Source of the DNA: Nostoc paludosum FACHB-159
GTDB lineage: Bacteria; Cyanobacteriota; Cyanobacteriia; Cyanobacteriales; Nostocaceae
Direction: 5' to 3'
DNA: 64,000 bases
Assembly (NCBI RefSeq): GCF_014698835.1
Contig: NZ_JACJTU010000013.1
Span: 124,001 to 188,000, forward strand
Every line of letters begins with the position of its first letter. Within the stretch, counting starts at the first letter, position 1. This document shows, in pieces, positions 44,758 through 55,519 of the stretch. The notes below the pieces were generated by a model. It was not told the origin of the DNA, made no database searches, and was given only the letters and a program-made list of their open reading frames with translations. The position numbers were made by a program, and so were the translations under genes.

Positions 44758-44791
44758 CATTAGTTATTTGTTAATAAACAAATAACTAATG
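44758..44791. terminator. Two-way terminator between pheA and LON-domain gene
   Basis: Perfect 15-bp arms, CATTAGTTATTTGTT and its complement, with an AATA loop lie between two convergent genes. The surrounding TCATTAGT / GACTAATGAC material is a common Nostoc spacer repeat. Confidence 0.75.
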
Positions 44792-44813
44792 ACCAATGAC
44801 TAATAACTACTTA

Positions 44814-45461
44814 TTATTTCTCATTAAATGTGTCTTTCAGAACAGCCCTAGCTGCCAAGTGATTGCGAGTAGAAGTTAAAATTTCTGCTTCACGCTCTAG
44901 ACGAGTTGCAGTATCTTGCATCTCTAGCAATAACTGTTGTTCTGCGGCAACACCATAGAGGTTACTAGCTACCCAATAAGATAGCTCTATTGGGAGGTCG
45001 GGCAAATCTTCTGGTAACTCAATATTTTGTTCGGTTAGTTTAGCTGACAGACGTACAACATCCCGCAGTAGTTGTTCTACTTCTGAAGCCAAAGGCCGCA
45101 AATCTTTAGTCGGTGGGTGGTCTTCAATCCACTCTACTAAACCAACACGGTATGGCTTTTCACGAACATATTCTAATACACGAAATCTTTGCTGCCCCAA
45201 GGTCAACATTTTCATCCGATCGTCTGGCAGCCGCTGATGATGAACAATTTCGGCACAGCAGCCAGTGTTTGCAATTGTACCTTTAACTGGATCGAACATT
45301 AAAACACCGAACCTGCGATCGCTCTCCAAAATCGTGTTCATCATGATCCGGTAGCGAAATTCAAAGATGTGCAGGGGCAATGGTCTGGTAGGAAACAGAA
45401 CTACTTCGGGTAACGGGAACAGAGGTAGTTCGCGGACTGCAATTTTAGAAGATGATGTCAT
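44814..45461 (-). CDS. LON substrate-binding domain protein
   Basis: The protein consists of the N-terminal domain of Lon protease without the ATPase or protease parts: RELPLFPLPEVVLFPTRPLPLHIFEFRYRIMM, FGVLMFDP, GCCAEIVHHQRLPDDRMKMLTLGQQRFRV. The second half is helical (LASEVEQLLRDVVRLSAKL and onward). It is 215 aa, widespread and of unclear role, possibly protein quality control. The start is an ATG at 45461. It lies downstream of the str operon with a terminator between. Confidence 0.9.
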   Translation of the reverse strand: MTSSSKIAVRELPLFPLPEVVLFPTRPLPLHIFEFRYRIMMNTILESDRRFGVLMFDPVKGTIANTGCCAEIVHHQRLPDDRMKMLTLGQQRFRVLEYVREKPYRVGLVEWIEDHPPTKDLRPLASEVEQLLRDVVRLSAKLTEQNIELPEDLPDLPIELSYWVASNLYGVAAEQQLLLEMQDTATRLEREAEILTSTRNHLAARAVLKDTFNEK

Positions 45462-45548
45462 TGTTACCTTGGTATAAACTTAATCTTTAAAATATGTTTT
45501 TCTCTGCTTTTCCCGTAATTTGTTTACATTCTACCATTTGTTTTAGGG

Positions 45549-45584
45549 CTAAATAAAAAGCCCTGAGATATATTTCTTCAGGGC
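45549..45584 (-). terminator. Intrinsic terminator of the str operon
   Basis: In the minus transcript GCCCTGA pairs with TCAGGGC around an 11-nt loop and is followed by TTTTTATTT. It sits 124 bp past the rpsJ stop. Confidence 0.85.
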
Positions 45585-45707
45585 AAGGTAAATATTCATA
45601 CTGATATCATTATTTCTGTCTTACAAAGTCTAAGCAAAGGAAACCTCCCGTCAGACTTTGTGCTTTGTTAGTCGTATTTTGCCTATTGACCAATGACTAA
45701 TGACTAA

Positions 45708-46025
45708 TTAAAGTTTGACTTCGATATCTACACCGGATGGTAAATCCAATTTCATCAAAGCATCAATAGTTTTAGAAGATGGCTGGTAGATGTCAATAAT
45801 CCGGCGATGAGTACGGGTTTCAAAGTGTTCGCGTGAATCTTTATCTACGTGAGGCGATCGCAGCACACAGTAGATTCGGCGTTTTGTTGGTAAAGGAATA
45901 GGGCCGATCGCTGTAGCATTGGTGCGGTTAGCTGTATCTACAATCTTCTCGCAAGATGTATCTAATAAACGACGGTCAAAAGCTTGTAAGCGAATTCTAA
46001 TTTTCTGCTGCTGTAGAGTTGCCAT
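45708..46025 (-). CDS. rpsJ: 30S ribosomal protein S10
   Basis: S10 is a small-subunit protein and, in many bacteria, the NusE antitermination factor. The 105-aa product carries [52 protein letters not shown] and [29 protein letters not shown]. In cyanobacteria it is the last gene of the str operon, as here, 161 bp after tuf. The start is an ATG at 46025. The tuf-rpsJ gap holds a 12-bp inverted repeat. Confidence 0.97.
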   Translation of the reverse strand: MATLQQQKIRIRLQAFDRRLLDTSCEKIVDTANRTNATAIGPIPLPTKRRIYCVLRSPHVDKDSREHFETRTHRRIIDIYQPSSKTIDALMKLDLPSGVDIEVKL

Positions 46026-46130
46026 CTTTAATTTTCCAGGTTCTGCGTAATTAGGGGAGTAGTAAATGGGGAGTGGTGAGTAAGGAGTATCTTTTTTTCT
46101 ACTCCCTACTTTTTTGAATTCAGGGAATAG

Positions 46131-46168
46131 AAAGGAGCAGAGTGGGATTATACCATCTCTGCTCCTTT
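46131..46168. other. Hairpin between tuf and rpsJ
   Basis: Perfect 12-bp arms (AAAGGAGCAGAG at 46131-46142 and its complement at 46157-46168) with a 14-nt loop lie in the tuf-rpsJ spacer. Neither side has a U-run, so it may be a processing or attenuation site. Confidence 0.55.
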
Positions 46169-46186
46169 GTTATGAGCAAAAAGGTG

Positions 46187-47416
46187 CTATTTGAGAATTT
46201 TGGAGACGACACCAGCACCGATGGTGCGACCACCTTCGCGAATAGCGAAGCGCATTCCTTGTTCAATAGCGATCGGGTTGATCAATTCTACTGTCATTTT
46301 GATGCGATCGCCTGGCATCACCATTTCTGCCTCGCCACCATCATCAGATGTGAAGGTTTTAATGGTGCCAGTTACATCGGTTGTCCGTACATAGAACTGG
46401 GGACGGTAGCCAGAGAAAAATGGAGTCTTACGACCGCCTTCTTTTTCTGTTAAAACGTATACTTCACCTTCAAATTGAGTGTGAGGTGTAATCGAACCAG
46501 GTTTGGCGATTACCATCCCGCGTTCAATATCAGCCTTTTGGATACCTCTGAGTAGTACGCCCGCGTTATCTCCAGCCATACCTTGGTCGAGACTCTTCTT
46601 GAACATCTCAATACCAGTTACGGTGGTGGCGCGAGTATCTCTGATACCCACTAGTTCAACGTTATCGCCGACTTTAACTACACCCCGCTCAATCCGACCG
46701 GTCGCAACAGTACCACGACCAGTGATGGAGAATACGTCTTCTACAGCCATCAGGAAGGGCTTGTCAACATCCCGTTCGGGGGTGGGAATGTAAGAATCTA
46801 CAGCATCCATTAGTTCGTAGATTTTGTCTACCCACTTATTTTCTCCGCGTTGGGTCTTGGGATTCTTGGTCATTGCTTCTAGAGCTTGCAGACCAGAGCC
46901 TTTGATGATGGGGATGTCATCGCCAGGGAAATCGTAGCTGGAAAGCAATTCCCGCAGTTCCAGTTCTACTAGTTCCAAAAGTTCTTCGTCATCCATCAAG
47001 TCTTCTTTGTTCAAGAAGACAACCAGACTAGGAACGCCTACCTGTTTTGCCAGCAGGATGTGTTCGCGGGTTTGGGGCATAGGACCATCGGTAGCAGCAA
47101 CTACAAGAATGCCACCATCCATTTGCGCTGCGCCAGTGATCATGTTTTTCACATAGTCAGCGTGCCCGGGACAGTCTACGTGAGCATAGTGCCGATTTGC
47201 GGTTTCATACTCTACGTGAGCGGTATTGATGGTAATACCCCGTGCCTTTTCTTCTGGCGCGTTATCAATTTGGTCGTAGCCCTTAGCTACAGCTTGGCCC
47301 ATAGCTGCCAAGGTCATTGTGATGGCTGCTGTCAAGGTAGTTTTACCGTGGTCAACGTGGCCAACTGTACCGATATTAATATGGGGTTTAGTCCTTTCAA
47401 ACTTTGCGCGTGCCAT
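46187..47416 (-). CDS. tuf: Elongation factor Tu
   Basis: EF-Tu brings aminoacyl-tRNA to the ribosome as a GTP complex. The G motifs are [30 protein letters not shown] (NKxD) and GSGLQAL; the effector region is [15 protein letters not shown]. Domains 2 and 3 follow. The length (409 aa) includes the roughly 10-residue insert ([14 protein letters not shown]) normal in cyanobacteria and plastids. A GAGG Shine-Dalgarno sequence precedes the ATG at 47416. It is 22 bp after fusA. Confidence 0.98.
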   Translation of the reverse strand: MARAKFERTKPHINIGTVGHVDHGKTTLTAAITMTLAAMGQAVAKGYDQIDNAPEEKARGITINTAHVEYETANRHYAHVDCPGHADYVKNMITGAAQMDGGILVVAATDGPMPQTREHILLAKQVGVPSLVVFLNKEDLMDDEELLELVELELRELLSSYDFPGDDIPIIKGSGLQALEAMTKNPKTQRGENKWVDKIYELMDAVDSYIPTPERDVDKPFLMAVEDVFSITGRGTVATGRIERGVVKVGDNVELVGIRDTRATTVTGIEMFKKSLDQGMAGDNAGVLLRGIQKADIERGMVIAKPGSITPHTQFEGEVYVLTEKEGGRKTPFFSGYRPQFYVRTTDVTGTIKTFTSDDGGEAEMVMPGDRIKMTVELINPIAIEQGMRFAIREGGRTIGAGVVSKILK

Positions 47417-47438
47417 GAATCCTCGTTTCCTTTTTTAA

Positions 47439-49517
47439 TTAAGCGTTCCCTTTGCTTTTTGCGATGATAGTTTCAGCTACGCTGCGAGGCACCTCTTCGT
47501 AGTGGCTGAACTCCATCGTGAAGATACCACGACCTTGGGTCTTCGACCGGATATCAGTAGCGTAGCCGAACATGGTCGCCAGTGGAACTTTAGATGCCAC
47601 TTTCGAGAGTCCTTGTTCAGTACTTTGGCTTTCAATCTGCCCGCGACGGGAGATGAGGTCGCCAATGACGTTCCCCATAAAGTCTTCAGGAACTTCCACT
47701 TCAACTTTCATCATAGGCTCTAATAGTACTGGTGAAGCTTTAAGCACAGCTTCTTTCATTGCCATTGAGCCAGCAATTTTGAAAGCCATTTCTGAAGAGT
47801 CTACATCGTGGTATGACCCATCAACCAGCGTGGCTTTGACATCAATCAACGGATATCCAGCCAGAACACCCGATTCGCAGCTTTCTTTCATTCCTTGTTC
47901 TGCGGGGCCAATGTACTCTTTAGGTACGACACCGCCAACAATTTTGGAGACGAACTCAAAGCCGCTGCCTGGTTCTCCTGGTTCTAAATCGATCACAACG
48001 TGACCGTATTGACCTTTACCACCGCTTTGGCGGATGAATTTACCTTCAACCTTAGTTACATGCTTACGAATTGTTTCGCGGTAAGCTACTTGCGGCGCAC
48101 CAACATTCGCTTCCACTTTGAATTCGCGTAACATCCGGTCTACCAGAATTTCTAGGTGTAGTTCTCCCATCCCAGCAATTACGGTTTGGTTGGTTTCTGG
48201 GTCGACGCTGACGCGGAAGGTTGGGTCTTCTTCTGAGAGAGATTGCAGAGCCTTGGACAGTTTGTCCATATCGTTCTTGGTTTTGGGTTCAACCGCTACC
48301 GAGATTACAGGTTCAGGAATGAATAGAGATTCCAGAATTACTGGCGAACCATCATCACAGATCGTGTCACCTGTCAAGGTATCTTTCAATCCCAGGGCTG
48401 CTCCCAAATCACCCGCACGCAATTCTTCGACATCTTGCCGATCATCTGCCTTCATGAGAACTAAGCGGGAAATCCGTTCTTTTTTATTCTTAGTAGCGTT
48501 GAGAACGTAGCTACCCTTTTTCAGCACACCAGAATAAACGCGAACAAATGTCAGACGCCCGTAAGGGTCAGCCATAATCTTGAATGCCAGAGCCGATAAC
48601 GGTTCGTTGTCGTCAGCCCGCCGCTCAACAGTATCCCCATTCGGCAGTATGCCTTGAATTGGCGGAACTTCACTTGGTGCAGGTAGGTAATCTACAACTG
48701 CGTCAAGCATTAACTGTACGCCTTTATTTTTAAATGCCGAGCCACAAAGTACTGGCACAATCGTACCCGCAATTGTACCTGTACGTAGAGCAGTACGAAT
48801 TTCGTCTTCTGTAAGTTCTTCACCCTCGAAGTACTTAGTCATCAGATCGTCATTGGTTTCTGCTACGGCTTCTATAAGCTTGGTACGGTATTCTTCTACC
48901 TGCTTTTGCAAGTCGGCGGGGATATCCGTTTCTTGGATATCAGTTCCTTGGTCATTGTTATAGATGTAGGCACGCAACCGTACCAGGTCAATAATACCTT
49001 TGAAGTCGTTTTCGCTACCAATTGGTAGTTGAATGGCGATCGCATTTGCCCGCAGCCGATCGCGCATTTGCTCGTGAACTTTATAAAAGTTCGCTCCTGT
49101 GCGATCCATTTTGTTGATGAAGGCGATTCGAGGTACTTTGTAGCGGTCTGCTTGTCGCCAAACTGTTTCTGACTGTGGTTGTACGCCACCCACAGAACAA
49201 AATACCGCGATTACACCATCCAACACGCGCATGGAACGCTCAACTTCAATTGTGAAGTCTACGTGACCCGGAGTATCGATAATGTTAATTTGATGATCTT
49301 TCCAGCTGGTACTAATAGCAGCAGCAGTGATGGTAATTCCCCGCTCACGCTCCTGCTCCATCCAGTCTGTGACGGCAGTTCCTTCATGAACTTCGCCAAT
49401 CTTATGAATTATCCCAGAGTAAAATAATATTCTCTCTGTTGTTGTTGTTTTGCCCGCATCTATATGCGCCGCAATACCGATGTTGCGTACTTTCTCTAGC
49501 GGGATCGTGCGTGCCAC
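47439..49517 (-). CDS. fusA: Elongation factor G
   Basis: EF-G drives ribosomal translocation. The G1 motif is [16 protein letters not shown], the switch [23 protein letters not shown], and [10 protein letters not shown] is the base-specificity motif. Domains II-V are complete to the C-terminus ([27 protein letters not shown]). The start is GTG at 49517 ([15 protein letters not shown]), with a strong AGGAGG sequence 6 nt before it. At 692 aa it is full length. It is the third gene of the str operon. Confidence 0.98.
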   Translation of the reverse strand: MARTIPLEKVRNIGIAAHIDAGKTTTTERILFYSGIIHKIGEVHEGTAVTDWMEQERERGITITAAAISTSWKDHQINIIDTPGHVDFTIEVERSMRVLDGVIAVFCSVGGVQPQSETVWRQADRYKVPRIAFINKMDRTGANFYKVHEQMRDRLRANAIAIQLPIGSENDFKGIIDLVRLRAYIYNNDQGTDIQETDIPADLQKQVEEYRTKLIEAVAETNDDLMTKYFEGEELTEDEIRTALRTGTIAGTIVPVLCGSAFKNKGVQLMLDAVVDYLPAPSEVPPIQGILPNGDTVERRADDNEPLSALAFKIMADPYGRLTFVRVYSGVLKKGSYVLNATKNKKERISRLVLMKADDRQDVEELRAGDLGAALGLKDTLTGDTICDDGSPVILESLFIPEPVISVAVEPKTKNDMDKLSKALQSLSEEDPTFRVSVDPETNQTVIAGMGELHLEILVDRMLREFKVEANVGAPQVAYRETIRKHVTKVEGKFIRQSGGKGQYGHVVIDLEPGEPGSGFEFVSKIVGGVVPKEYIGPAEQGMKESCESGVLAGYPLIDVKATLVDGSYHDVDSSEMAFKIAGSMAMKEAVLKASPVLLEPMMKVEVEVPEDFMGNVIGDLISRRGQIESQSTEQGLSKVASKVPLATMFGYATDIRSKTQGRGIFTMEFSHYEEVPRSVAETIIAKSKGNA

Positions 49518-49654
49518 AATTACCTCCTATAGTTTTGGCCTCATGATATCTTGTATATTACTCTTTGTTAAGATTCTATACTTTTACGGAAAACCGTCTT
49601 TTTTGTAAATCTCACGATATACCGCTTGAGGAATACGATATATCGATTTTTTAC

Positions 49655-50125
49655 CTAATAACGATAATGTGCAAATGCTTTGTTAGCTTCCGCCATCCGG
49701 TGCGTTTCTTCGCGCTTGCGAATTGCATTTCCGGTTTCATTAGCAGCATCCATTAACTCATTTGCCAGTTTGCTTGCCATTGTGCGCCCTGGTCGAGAGC
49801 GAGAAAATTGCACCAGCCAACGTAGTGCTAGGGTAGTACCCCGTTCCGAACGCACTTCCATTGGTACTTGGTAAGTTGCTCCGCCGACACGCCGAGCCTT
49901 GACTTCTACTAGAGGCGTAGCATTCCGCACCGCTCTTTCAAAAGTTTCTAAAGCATTATTGCCAGTGCGTTCCTCAATGGTTTTTAATGCATCATAAACA
50001 ATTCTGGCGGCAAGCGATTTCTTGCCATGACGCATGATCCGCCTGATAATCATGCTCACAAGGCGACTGTTATATACTGAGTCAGACGGAACTGGGCGCC
50101 TTTGAATAACACCACGACGAGACAT
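49655..50125 (-). CDS. rpsG: 30S ribosomal protein S7
   Basis: S7 nucleates assembly of the 30S head by binding 16S rRNA. Motifs: [55 protein letters not shown] and a C-terminal [19 protein letters not shown]. The length (156 aa) is normal. The ATG at 50125 has AAGGTGAAG upstream. It is separated from rpsL by an unusually long 531-bp spacer. Confidence 0.98.
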   Translation of the reverse strand: MSRRGVIQRRPVPSDSVYNSRLVSMIIRRIMRHGKKSLAARIVYDALKTIEERTGNNALETFERAVRNATPLVEVKARRVGGATYQVPMEVRSERGTTLALRWLVQFSRSRPGRTMASKLANELMDAANETGNAIRKREETHRMAEANKAFAHYRY

Positions 50126-50656
50126 ACTTCACCTTTAATTCGGATTTGGCAACGAAATTATATGCTATCAGACACCGGAAACTAAAAGCGGTGGAACCCA
50201 ACCCTCAGACTTCCTCAATTTTTTTCGAGCGTTACAGATGCCAATTTTGGATTTTGGATTTTGGATTAAAAATTTTCGTTAATATGCCCTTAACCTTATG
50301 GTTGGAACAAATCAAAAATCAAGAGTCTGTTGATCTCATTCTCTTGGAAACTCGATAAATCTAAAATCGCAAATCTAAAATCTAAAATTGCTTGACTTGC
50401 TAAGAGCAACTGAATACTCAAGGCGACAAGATTCTAAACCTTAATGTCTGAATGAGAATTCTGTTATTTTTACAGTATTTTCCTCAGAATTTCTACACTT
50501 GCTCGCTGAGTGTAGGGTGTAGGTTGTTTGATTGCTTCAAACAAATAAAATAGTTTTCATCACTGCTGCAAGAACACTCATTGGCGATCGCTTTTTGTCT
50601 TGGAGCCTTTCTAGGGCAGACGATTAATCGTTTTTAGTGCGATTAATCGCCTAATC
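50126..50656. repeat. rpsL-rpsG spacer filled with TTTTGGA repeats
   Basis: Heptamer arrays TTTTGGA at about 50245-50270 and the complementary TCTAAAA at about 50357-50392 sit far enough apart to fold together. Near 50582 lies GGCGATCGC. The remainder has no gene-like frame. In many bacteria rpsL and rpsG are nearly adjacent, so this is an expanded operon gap. Confidence 0.65.
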
Positions 50657-51040
50657 CTATTTTTTGGCTTCTTTTGGACGTTTTGTTCCATATTTGGAAC
50701 GACCTTGCTTGCGGTCTTTGACTCCGGCTGTATCTAAGGTGCCACGGATGATGTGGTATCTCACGCCTGGTAAATCCTTAACCCGGCCGCCACGAATCAT
50801 AACAACTGAGTGTTCTTGTAAGTTGTGACCAATCCCTGGAATGTAAGCTGTAACTTCAAACCCAGAGGTAAGTCTTACTCTTGCTACTTTGCGGAGAGCT
50901 GAGTTAGGCTTTTTTGGTGTGGTCGTATATACTCTGGTACAAACTCCCCGACGTTGGGGACATTGTTTCAGAGCAGGGGACTTGGTTTTCTGACGCGCTT
51001 GTTCGCGTTCATTACGTATTAGCTGCTGTATTGTTGGCAT
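50657..51040 (-). CDS. rpsL: 30S ribosomal protein S12
   Basis: S12 sits at the decoding centre. The product (127 aa) contains [29 protein letters not shown] and [24 protein letters not shown]. The lysines whose mutation gives streptomycin resistance (in TPKKPNS and RVKDLPG) are wild type. The ATG is at 51040. It is the first gene of the str operon, so the promoter should lie between it and the IscA-type gene. Confidence 0.98.
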   Translation of the reverse strand: MPTIQQLIRNEREQARQKTKSPALKQCPQRRGVCTRVYTTTPKKPNSALRKVARVRLTSGFEVTAYIPGIGHNLQEHSVVMIRGGRVKDLPGVRYHIIRGTLDTAGVKDRKQGRSKYGTKRPKEAKK

Positions 51041-51151
51041 GAGTTACAGCGCGTAAAGCTGCTTAGGGTCTAAGTTTTAACAAATCCTGATTATATCTTT
51101 TTTTAGGGGTTGATGTCAATTGTCATTTGTCCTTACGTTCTTAGTAAATGA

Positions 51152-51478
51152 CTAATTACTGATGGAGAAGGAATTACCACAAGTACAGGTAGCGATCGCT
51201 TGGGGATTATGAAAACGAAAACCACCACCCATCAAGTCTTCTGAATAATCTACTGTCAAACCGTTGAGTTGATTTAAACTTTCGGCGTCTACGATTACTT
51301 GAATCTCGTCGAAGTCAAAAACGCGATCGCCAACTTTTATTGCTTCATCGAAGGACATATCATAAAAAAAACCGGAACAGCCACCTGGTTTTACAGCTAA
51401 TCGAAACAAGACATTTGGCTGTTGCTTGGACTTAATTCGCACGATTTCACTCGCGGCTGCTTGACTCAGATGAATCAT
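51152..51478 (-). CDS. HesB/IscA family iron-sulfur assembly protein
   Basis: This is an A-type iron-sulfur carrier of 108 aa. The three conserved cysteines are in VKPGGCSGFFY and ATCTCGNSF (CxC). The family's fold is seen in MIHLSQAAASEIVRIK and DSFNQ-like LNQLNGLTVDYSEDLMGGGFRFHNP. The start is an ATG at 51478. It lies just upstream of rpsL (111 bp) in the same direction; being so close to the str operon is conserved from memory in Anabaena. It could be SufA or IscA by type. Confidence 0.92.
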   Translation of the reverse strand: MIHLSQAAASEIVRIKSKQQPNVLFRLAVKPGGCSGFFYDMSFDEAIKVGDRVFDFDEIQVIVDAESLNQLNGLTVDYSEDLMGGGFRFHNPQAIATCTCGNSFSISN

Positions 51479-51950
51479 GAAATTCGTTTTTGCAACTGAA
51501 TAATCTATAGTTTATTCTACAGATTGGTTGACCAATGCTTTTCTATCATATGCTGCGCCTGACTTAAGTCTATGTAAAAATACGCTTAAATTCAAATCAC
51601 ATCAAACTCAATTTATACCGCCAAATCTCATCTTCCAAGGACAAATGAAGATTTTTTGGACTTGTGATTTTAAATATTTGTCTCTCCAGTTAACAAGCAA
51701 TTTTATTTCTGAGGTTGGGACTATCTGCGTATTTGCTTTATGAGATGAAGATTATGAATTTTAACTTCACTTAATATTTCCCCAACAGAGCGATCGCTCT
51801 TACTACATATTACTATATTTATATGATTAACATAATTCAGTCCCCGCCAAGTTGAGGCGAGGACTTATGGTGTGCAGTAGTTACTAGAGAGAATTTGCAC
51901 AAAAATGTATTCAGTTTTGAATTTAGAGCTTTTATAGCGCTCTTTTGGTT
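51479..51950. other. Intergenic region with one hairpin
   Basis: This AT-rich spacer has no convincing gene. An imperfect stem AGTCCCCGCC/GGCGAGGACT (51839-51865, one mismatch, 7-nt loop) lies 85 bp beyond the cupin gene stop and may end its transcript. Confidence 0.45.
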
Positions 51951-52370
51951 CTAATCTTTGGTACGAGCATAATCATCTTGGTAGCGAATTATATCGTCTT
52001 CACCTAAATACTCACCATTTTGCACTTCAATTAAAACCAAAGGAATCACGCCAGGATTCTCTAAACGATGAGCTGTACATTGAGGTACATAAGTTGACTC
52101 ATTATTACTCAATAATACTTCTTTCTCACCACAAACTACCCTAGCTGTACCAGAGACGACAATCCAGTGCTCGCTGCGGTGATGATGCATTTGTAAACTT
52201 AGGCGATGTCCAGGCTTAACTTCGATCCGCTTGATTTTGTATCCGCGTCCTTCTTCCAAGACTGTAAAAGCACCCCAAGGACGTAACTCAGTTGCAGCAA
52301 TACTTTTGGAACTAATAGCTGTAGGTATGTGTAGAGCCTCAGTCTGTGTAATTTCTTGGTATCGAGCCAT
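51951..52370 (-). CDS. Cupin protein, phosphomannose isomerase type II-like
   Basis: This single cupin domain resembles the C-terminal half of mannose-1-phosphate guanylyltransferase/phosphomannose isomerase. RPWGAFTVLEEGRGYKIKRIEVKPGHRLSLQMHHHRSEHW carries the metal-binding HHxRSEHW motif, followed by VVSGTARV and VPQCTAHRLENPG. It probably supplies mannose-6-phosphate/fructose-6-phosphate isomerase activity for polysaccharide synthesis. The ATG at 52370 (MARYQEITQTEALHIP) is chosen because TGAGGTTACT lies directly upstream; an ATG at 52391 lacks a Shine-Dalgarno sequence. Length is 139 aa. Confidence 0.88.
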   Translation of the reverse strand: MARYQEITQTEALHIPTAISSKSIAATELRPWGAFTVLEEGRGYKIKRIEVKPGHRLSLQMHHHRSEHWIVVSGTARVVCGEKEVLLSNNESTYVPQCTAHRLENPGVIPLVLIEVQNGEYLGEDDIIRYQDDYARTKD

Positions 52371-52715
52371 AGTAACCTCATTTGAAGACATAACAAACCG
52401 TGGGTACTCTTAAAATATTGATGAACAATTCTGGTGTTATCTTGCAACCTGAAAAACCAGAATTTTATTGCACTTTGCTAAAGATAACAAAATCACTCCC
52501 TATGGTGTAAACAGTCACTGACTAAAACTTTTAGGTCTACACTAACTCTTCATTAAGCAAAATGGCAGCTTGTTCTAAACTTTAAACAAGGGGCTGAGGA
52601 ATAGAGAATAAAGAATAAGATTAATTTTAATTAATTAAAATTAATTAAAAATATTATTTTCAATCCCAAATACTTAATCCCCTGTTTCAAATACACAATC
52701 TCCAGTGCCAATTCC
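52371..52715. other. Intergenic region with an AT palindrome
   Basis: The spacer holds the cupin gene promoter and a perfect 24-bp palindrome of TTAATTTTAATT and its complement at 52621-52644. The palindrome may help end transcription of the gene on its right. No gene is seen. Confidence 0.5.
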
Positions 52716-54764
52716 TCATTTTTGCAGGAAAATACCGATGCCATTATGCACGCGAGCAGCTGTACTCGGAAAACGGTCAAGTAGTTGTCCTCCTAAATAA
52801 AGACTAGTGGAACTACCACCGTCTAAATTTAGAGCGTTTGCACAGCCCATTTGTTGCAGTAATTGGGCGTGTTCTGCCAATGTAGGGCCATAACCACCAA
52901 CACGATTATGGACGGCAGTTATCATTAGTGTCCCTGTTGGTGTTGTGCAAATACCACTACGAATAGCTTTTTCTGCAATAAAGGCATTGCTGAATTTCTC
53001 GGCTTTAGCATCAAGGACAATTTGACGATTTTGAATTAATAGCGGCCCTGCTCCGATAATGTGGGGATAACGATTAAAATCGGCGGTAGTAGTGGTACTG
53101 GAAATGCTGAGTGTGGTACCAATAGGGAACTGTGAGGCACTAGCAGTAGCGCTGGCGCGTAAGGTTAGTAGGTAGCCATCCAGGGGAATAGGAATCGTCT
53201 GCTCACCAACTTTGCCGCCTGGTAGTTGATTAGTAATTTGGTCTTTTTGTACCACTAAAATGATTTCATTGTCTGTTAGAGGTGTGTAAGTTGCTCCCCA
53301 AGCAGGGGTGTAACGAGCAATACCACTCTGGACGTAGCCACTATTGAGAAATAGGATTGGTAGGCGTTGGTTATTTGCAGCGATCGCAGTTTCTTCTAAG
53401 GTGAGGCGACCGAAGTAAAATTGACCAGAATTATTCCAAGCGATCGCACCTCGGTTGAGAATGGGGCCTGATAACCACTGACCATCTCGGCGAATCGCAC
53501 CCAAGGGCAATTTGTTATTGCGGTTAAAATAACCACCGTTAATTCCAGCTACCGCTAAGTAGCGTTGTGCTGTTTGAATTAAGGGAGCAGTACCAATAAG
53601 TGTATTAGAACTAACCCACATAGGTTTTAACGTTAGCCCAACTGTGCGGGGATTAACTTCTAACCAAACCACCGGGAAGCGTTCTGTGCCCAAGCTAATA
53701 TAATGCTGTCGCCAGCGCAATCCTGGCGCCCAAGTAATATCTCGCTCTTCTAAAGGATCGGGTCGAATGTCGATAATTAGGCGATGGGGGTCTGCTACAG
53801 TACTAACTTGGGGTGATAAACCAAAGGGAACGCTCAAGCGAATAATGGTTTGATTCTTCACCACTTCTACTTTTTGAATTAATGGTTCTGGGGCTCGTAC
53901 TGGTGGTGTGCTTGGCGATAATTGTTTGAGTAGATCTGGCAGTGATGTTGGTGGCGCTACTGGTGGTGGCTGGGGAGTATAGCGTTGTATTAAAACGGGA
54001 TCGGCTATTGCATCCAGGGTAACCGTCCACTCACGATTTGGTGGTGTGGTAGATTTTGGTGGTGGTGTGTCTGGATCGGGGGATGAAGTGGGAATTGTTT
54101 TAACAGTCGATCCTTGTGCAACTTGCCAGGGAGTTGGACGATTTAAATCGACAAGAATTCGAGTTGGTTGCAAAGGAGTAACACTGGCGTCTGAAGGTTG
54201 CTGGTTTTGAACAATGTTCGTTACTTGGGCTTTTGGGGTGGCGATCGCTAAGGTATTACCATTGGCTTGGATTTGCCATCCGGCTGTTTGAGCAAAATTA
54301 GTAATATCTAGATAGCGATATCCCTTTAGTAGAGTAGTGTTTAGAACTAATGGGTTGCTAACCGAAGAGAACCACTGTATTGGTTGCTTAGTCCAATTGC
54401 TACTGTTTAAAAAATTTACTCCAATTAATTGCCGGAATGCGCCGTCACTGATATGGGTTGTGATTTGATTGGCTGTTCCAGGTCGCTGTAACCAAGTTGC
54501 TGACAAGGTACGCCCGTTGAGGGAAATTTGATTGCCAAAGGAAGGCGATCGCACCGCTGGTAATGGAGATCTCGGCGTCTGTGAAGTTAACCTTGGTATT
54601 TGGTTATCATTTTTTAGAAGCTCCTGGGCGTTAACATAGGTAGTAGCTAAGCACATCACTGTCAAAACTATTGGTGAGATAGTAGCTTGCATCAACCTGG
54701 TATTCCCAATCAGCGACATCACACTGGAGTATTGTTGTTGGCAACAATTCGGCATTTTTACCAT
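52716..54764 (-). CDS. Exported phosphodiester glycosidase (NAGPA) family protein
   Basis: This is a secreted or periplasmic protein. A signal peptide is likely from the internal Met-Gln-Ala-Thr (MQATISPIVLTVMCLATTYVNAQ, cleavage after VNA), so the true start may be an ATG later than 54764. Residues about 75-170 resemble a copper-amine-oxidase-N/AMIN-like wall-binding region. A Pro/Thr-rich linker follows, then a second beta domain (IIRLSVPFGLSPQVSTVADPHRLIIDIRP). The C-terminal ~280 residues are the phosphodiester glycosidase domain, with INGGYFNRNN, HIIGAGPLL and the hallmark ALNLDGGSSTSLYL. It is likely active on cell-envelope glycans. Length is up to 682 aa. Confidence 0.85.
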   Translation of the reverse strand: MVKMPNCCQQQYSSVMSLIGNTRLMQATISPIVLTVMCLATTYVNAQELLKNDNQIPRLTSQTPRSPLPAVRSPSFGNQISLNGRTLSATWLQRPGTANQITTHISDGAFRQLIGVNFLNSSNWTKQPIQWFSSVSNPLVLNTTLLKGYRYLDITNFAQTAGWQIQANGNTLAIATPKAQVTNIVQNQQPSDASVTPLQPTRILVDLNRPTPWQVAQGSTVKTIPTSSPDPDTPPPKSTTPPNREWTVTLDAIADPVLIQRYTPQPPPVAPPTSLPDLLKQLSPSTPPVRAPEPLIQKVEVVKNQTIIRLSVPFGLSPQVSTVADPHRLIIDIRPDPLEERDITWAPGLRWRQHYISLGTERFPVVWLEVNPRTVGLTLKPMWVSSNTLIGTAPLIQTAQRYLAVAGINGGYFNRNNKLPLGAIRRDGQWLSGPILNRGAIAWNNSGQFYFGRLTLEETAIAANNQRLPILFLNSGYVQSGIARYTPAWGATYTPLTDNEIILVVQKDQITNQLPGGKVGEQTIPIPLDGYLLTLRASATASASQFPIGTTLSISSTTTTADFNRYPHIIGAGPLLIQNRQIVLDAKAEKFSNAFIAEKAIRSGICTTPTGTLMITAVHNRVGGYGPTLAEHAQLLQQMGCANALNLDGGSSTSLYLGGQLLDRFPSTAARVHNGIGIFLQK

Positions 54765-55519
54765 AATTTACTAGGCATTTTTCAAAACGATCGCTCAAGG
54801 TATAAACTAACTAATTATTTGCAAATATAAAAAACATCAGTTTTTTTGCGAAGAAATATGATAATCTATATATTGGATTTTTATCTCTTGTAAACAGAAA
54901 CAGCAATTGAGCCGCTTAAAGGACTGTAAGCAAGTGTTCTAACTGGCACTAATAGCGATCGCACTATACACGGTAGTGTTAATTATCAAAACTGGATTAA
55001 GATATTCAATCCTCATTGTTCGTTGCGACTGTTGCTACTTCAGTGGGGTGTAAATACTAGTGGAACAGGTGGCAACTGGTGAAGAGAAATTTTTGGGAAT
55101 TGTCAAATGGGTATATATTGTAATACGCTGATTTTATTGCTCAATCGGGATAGTTTTGATTTTCAAACCTAGTGCAGCGTTCCATTATTGTGTATCAGGT
55201 GAGCCAAAGGAGGCTCCCAAAGTAAGTAGCTAGTGTGCATCTGGAAAGAGGGAATTGAGAAAATACTTAGCTTCACAATATATAGTGAGAAAATGTCAGG
55301 ACAATAAAAATGTCTTGGCTAAAATAGCTTGTCTAATAAAAGCATAAATACATAAAAATTACGTAAAAATTTTAACACGGGTTAGCTAAAAAGTAAAACC
55401 GAAGTTAAAATTTTTTTTCCCTAAATTTCCAGTGTTGATGTATTTCTGCATCGCTAAATTGAAAAATTTTTCTCATAAGTAGTGGCAAAATTGGTAACTC
55501 AATAGTTCAGGTACATGGT
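54765..55519. other. Long spacer upstream of Fd-GOGAT
   Basis: This 755-bp AT-rich region lies between divergent genes. A small GAGCC/GGCTC hairpin is at 55201-55216. No classic NtcA box (GTA-N8-TAC) was found by eye near the gene. It presumably contains the glutamate synthase promoter and a long leader. Confidence 0.4.

Noticed and set aside
51528-51743. 71-codon plus-strand open frame near the IscA-type gene
   Set aside because: Its composition is unlike protein, it has no Shine-Dalgarno sequence, and it resembles nothing known.
54765-55519. NtcA site expected upstream of glutamate synthase
   Set aside because: No GTA-N8-TAC box was found by eye in the spacer.
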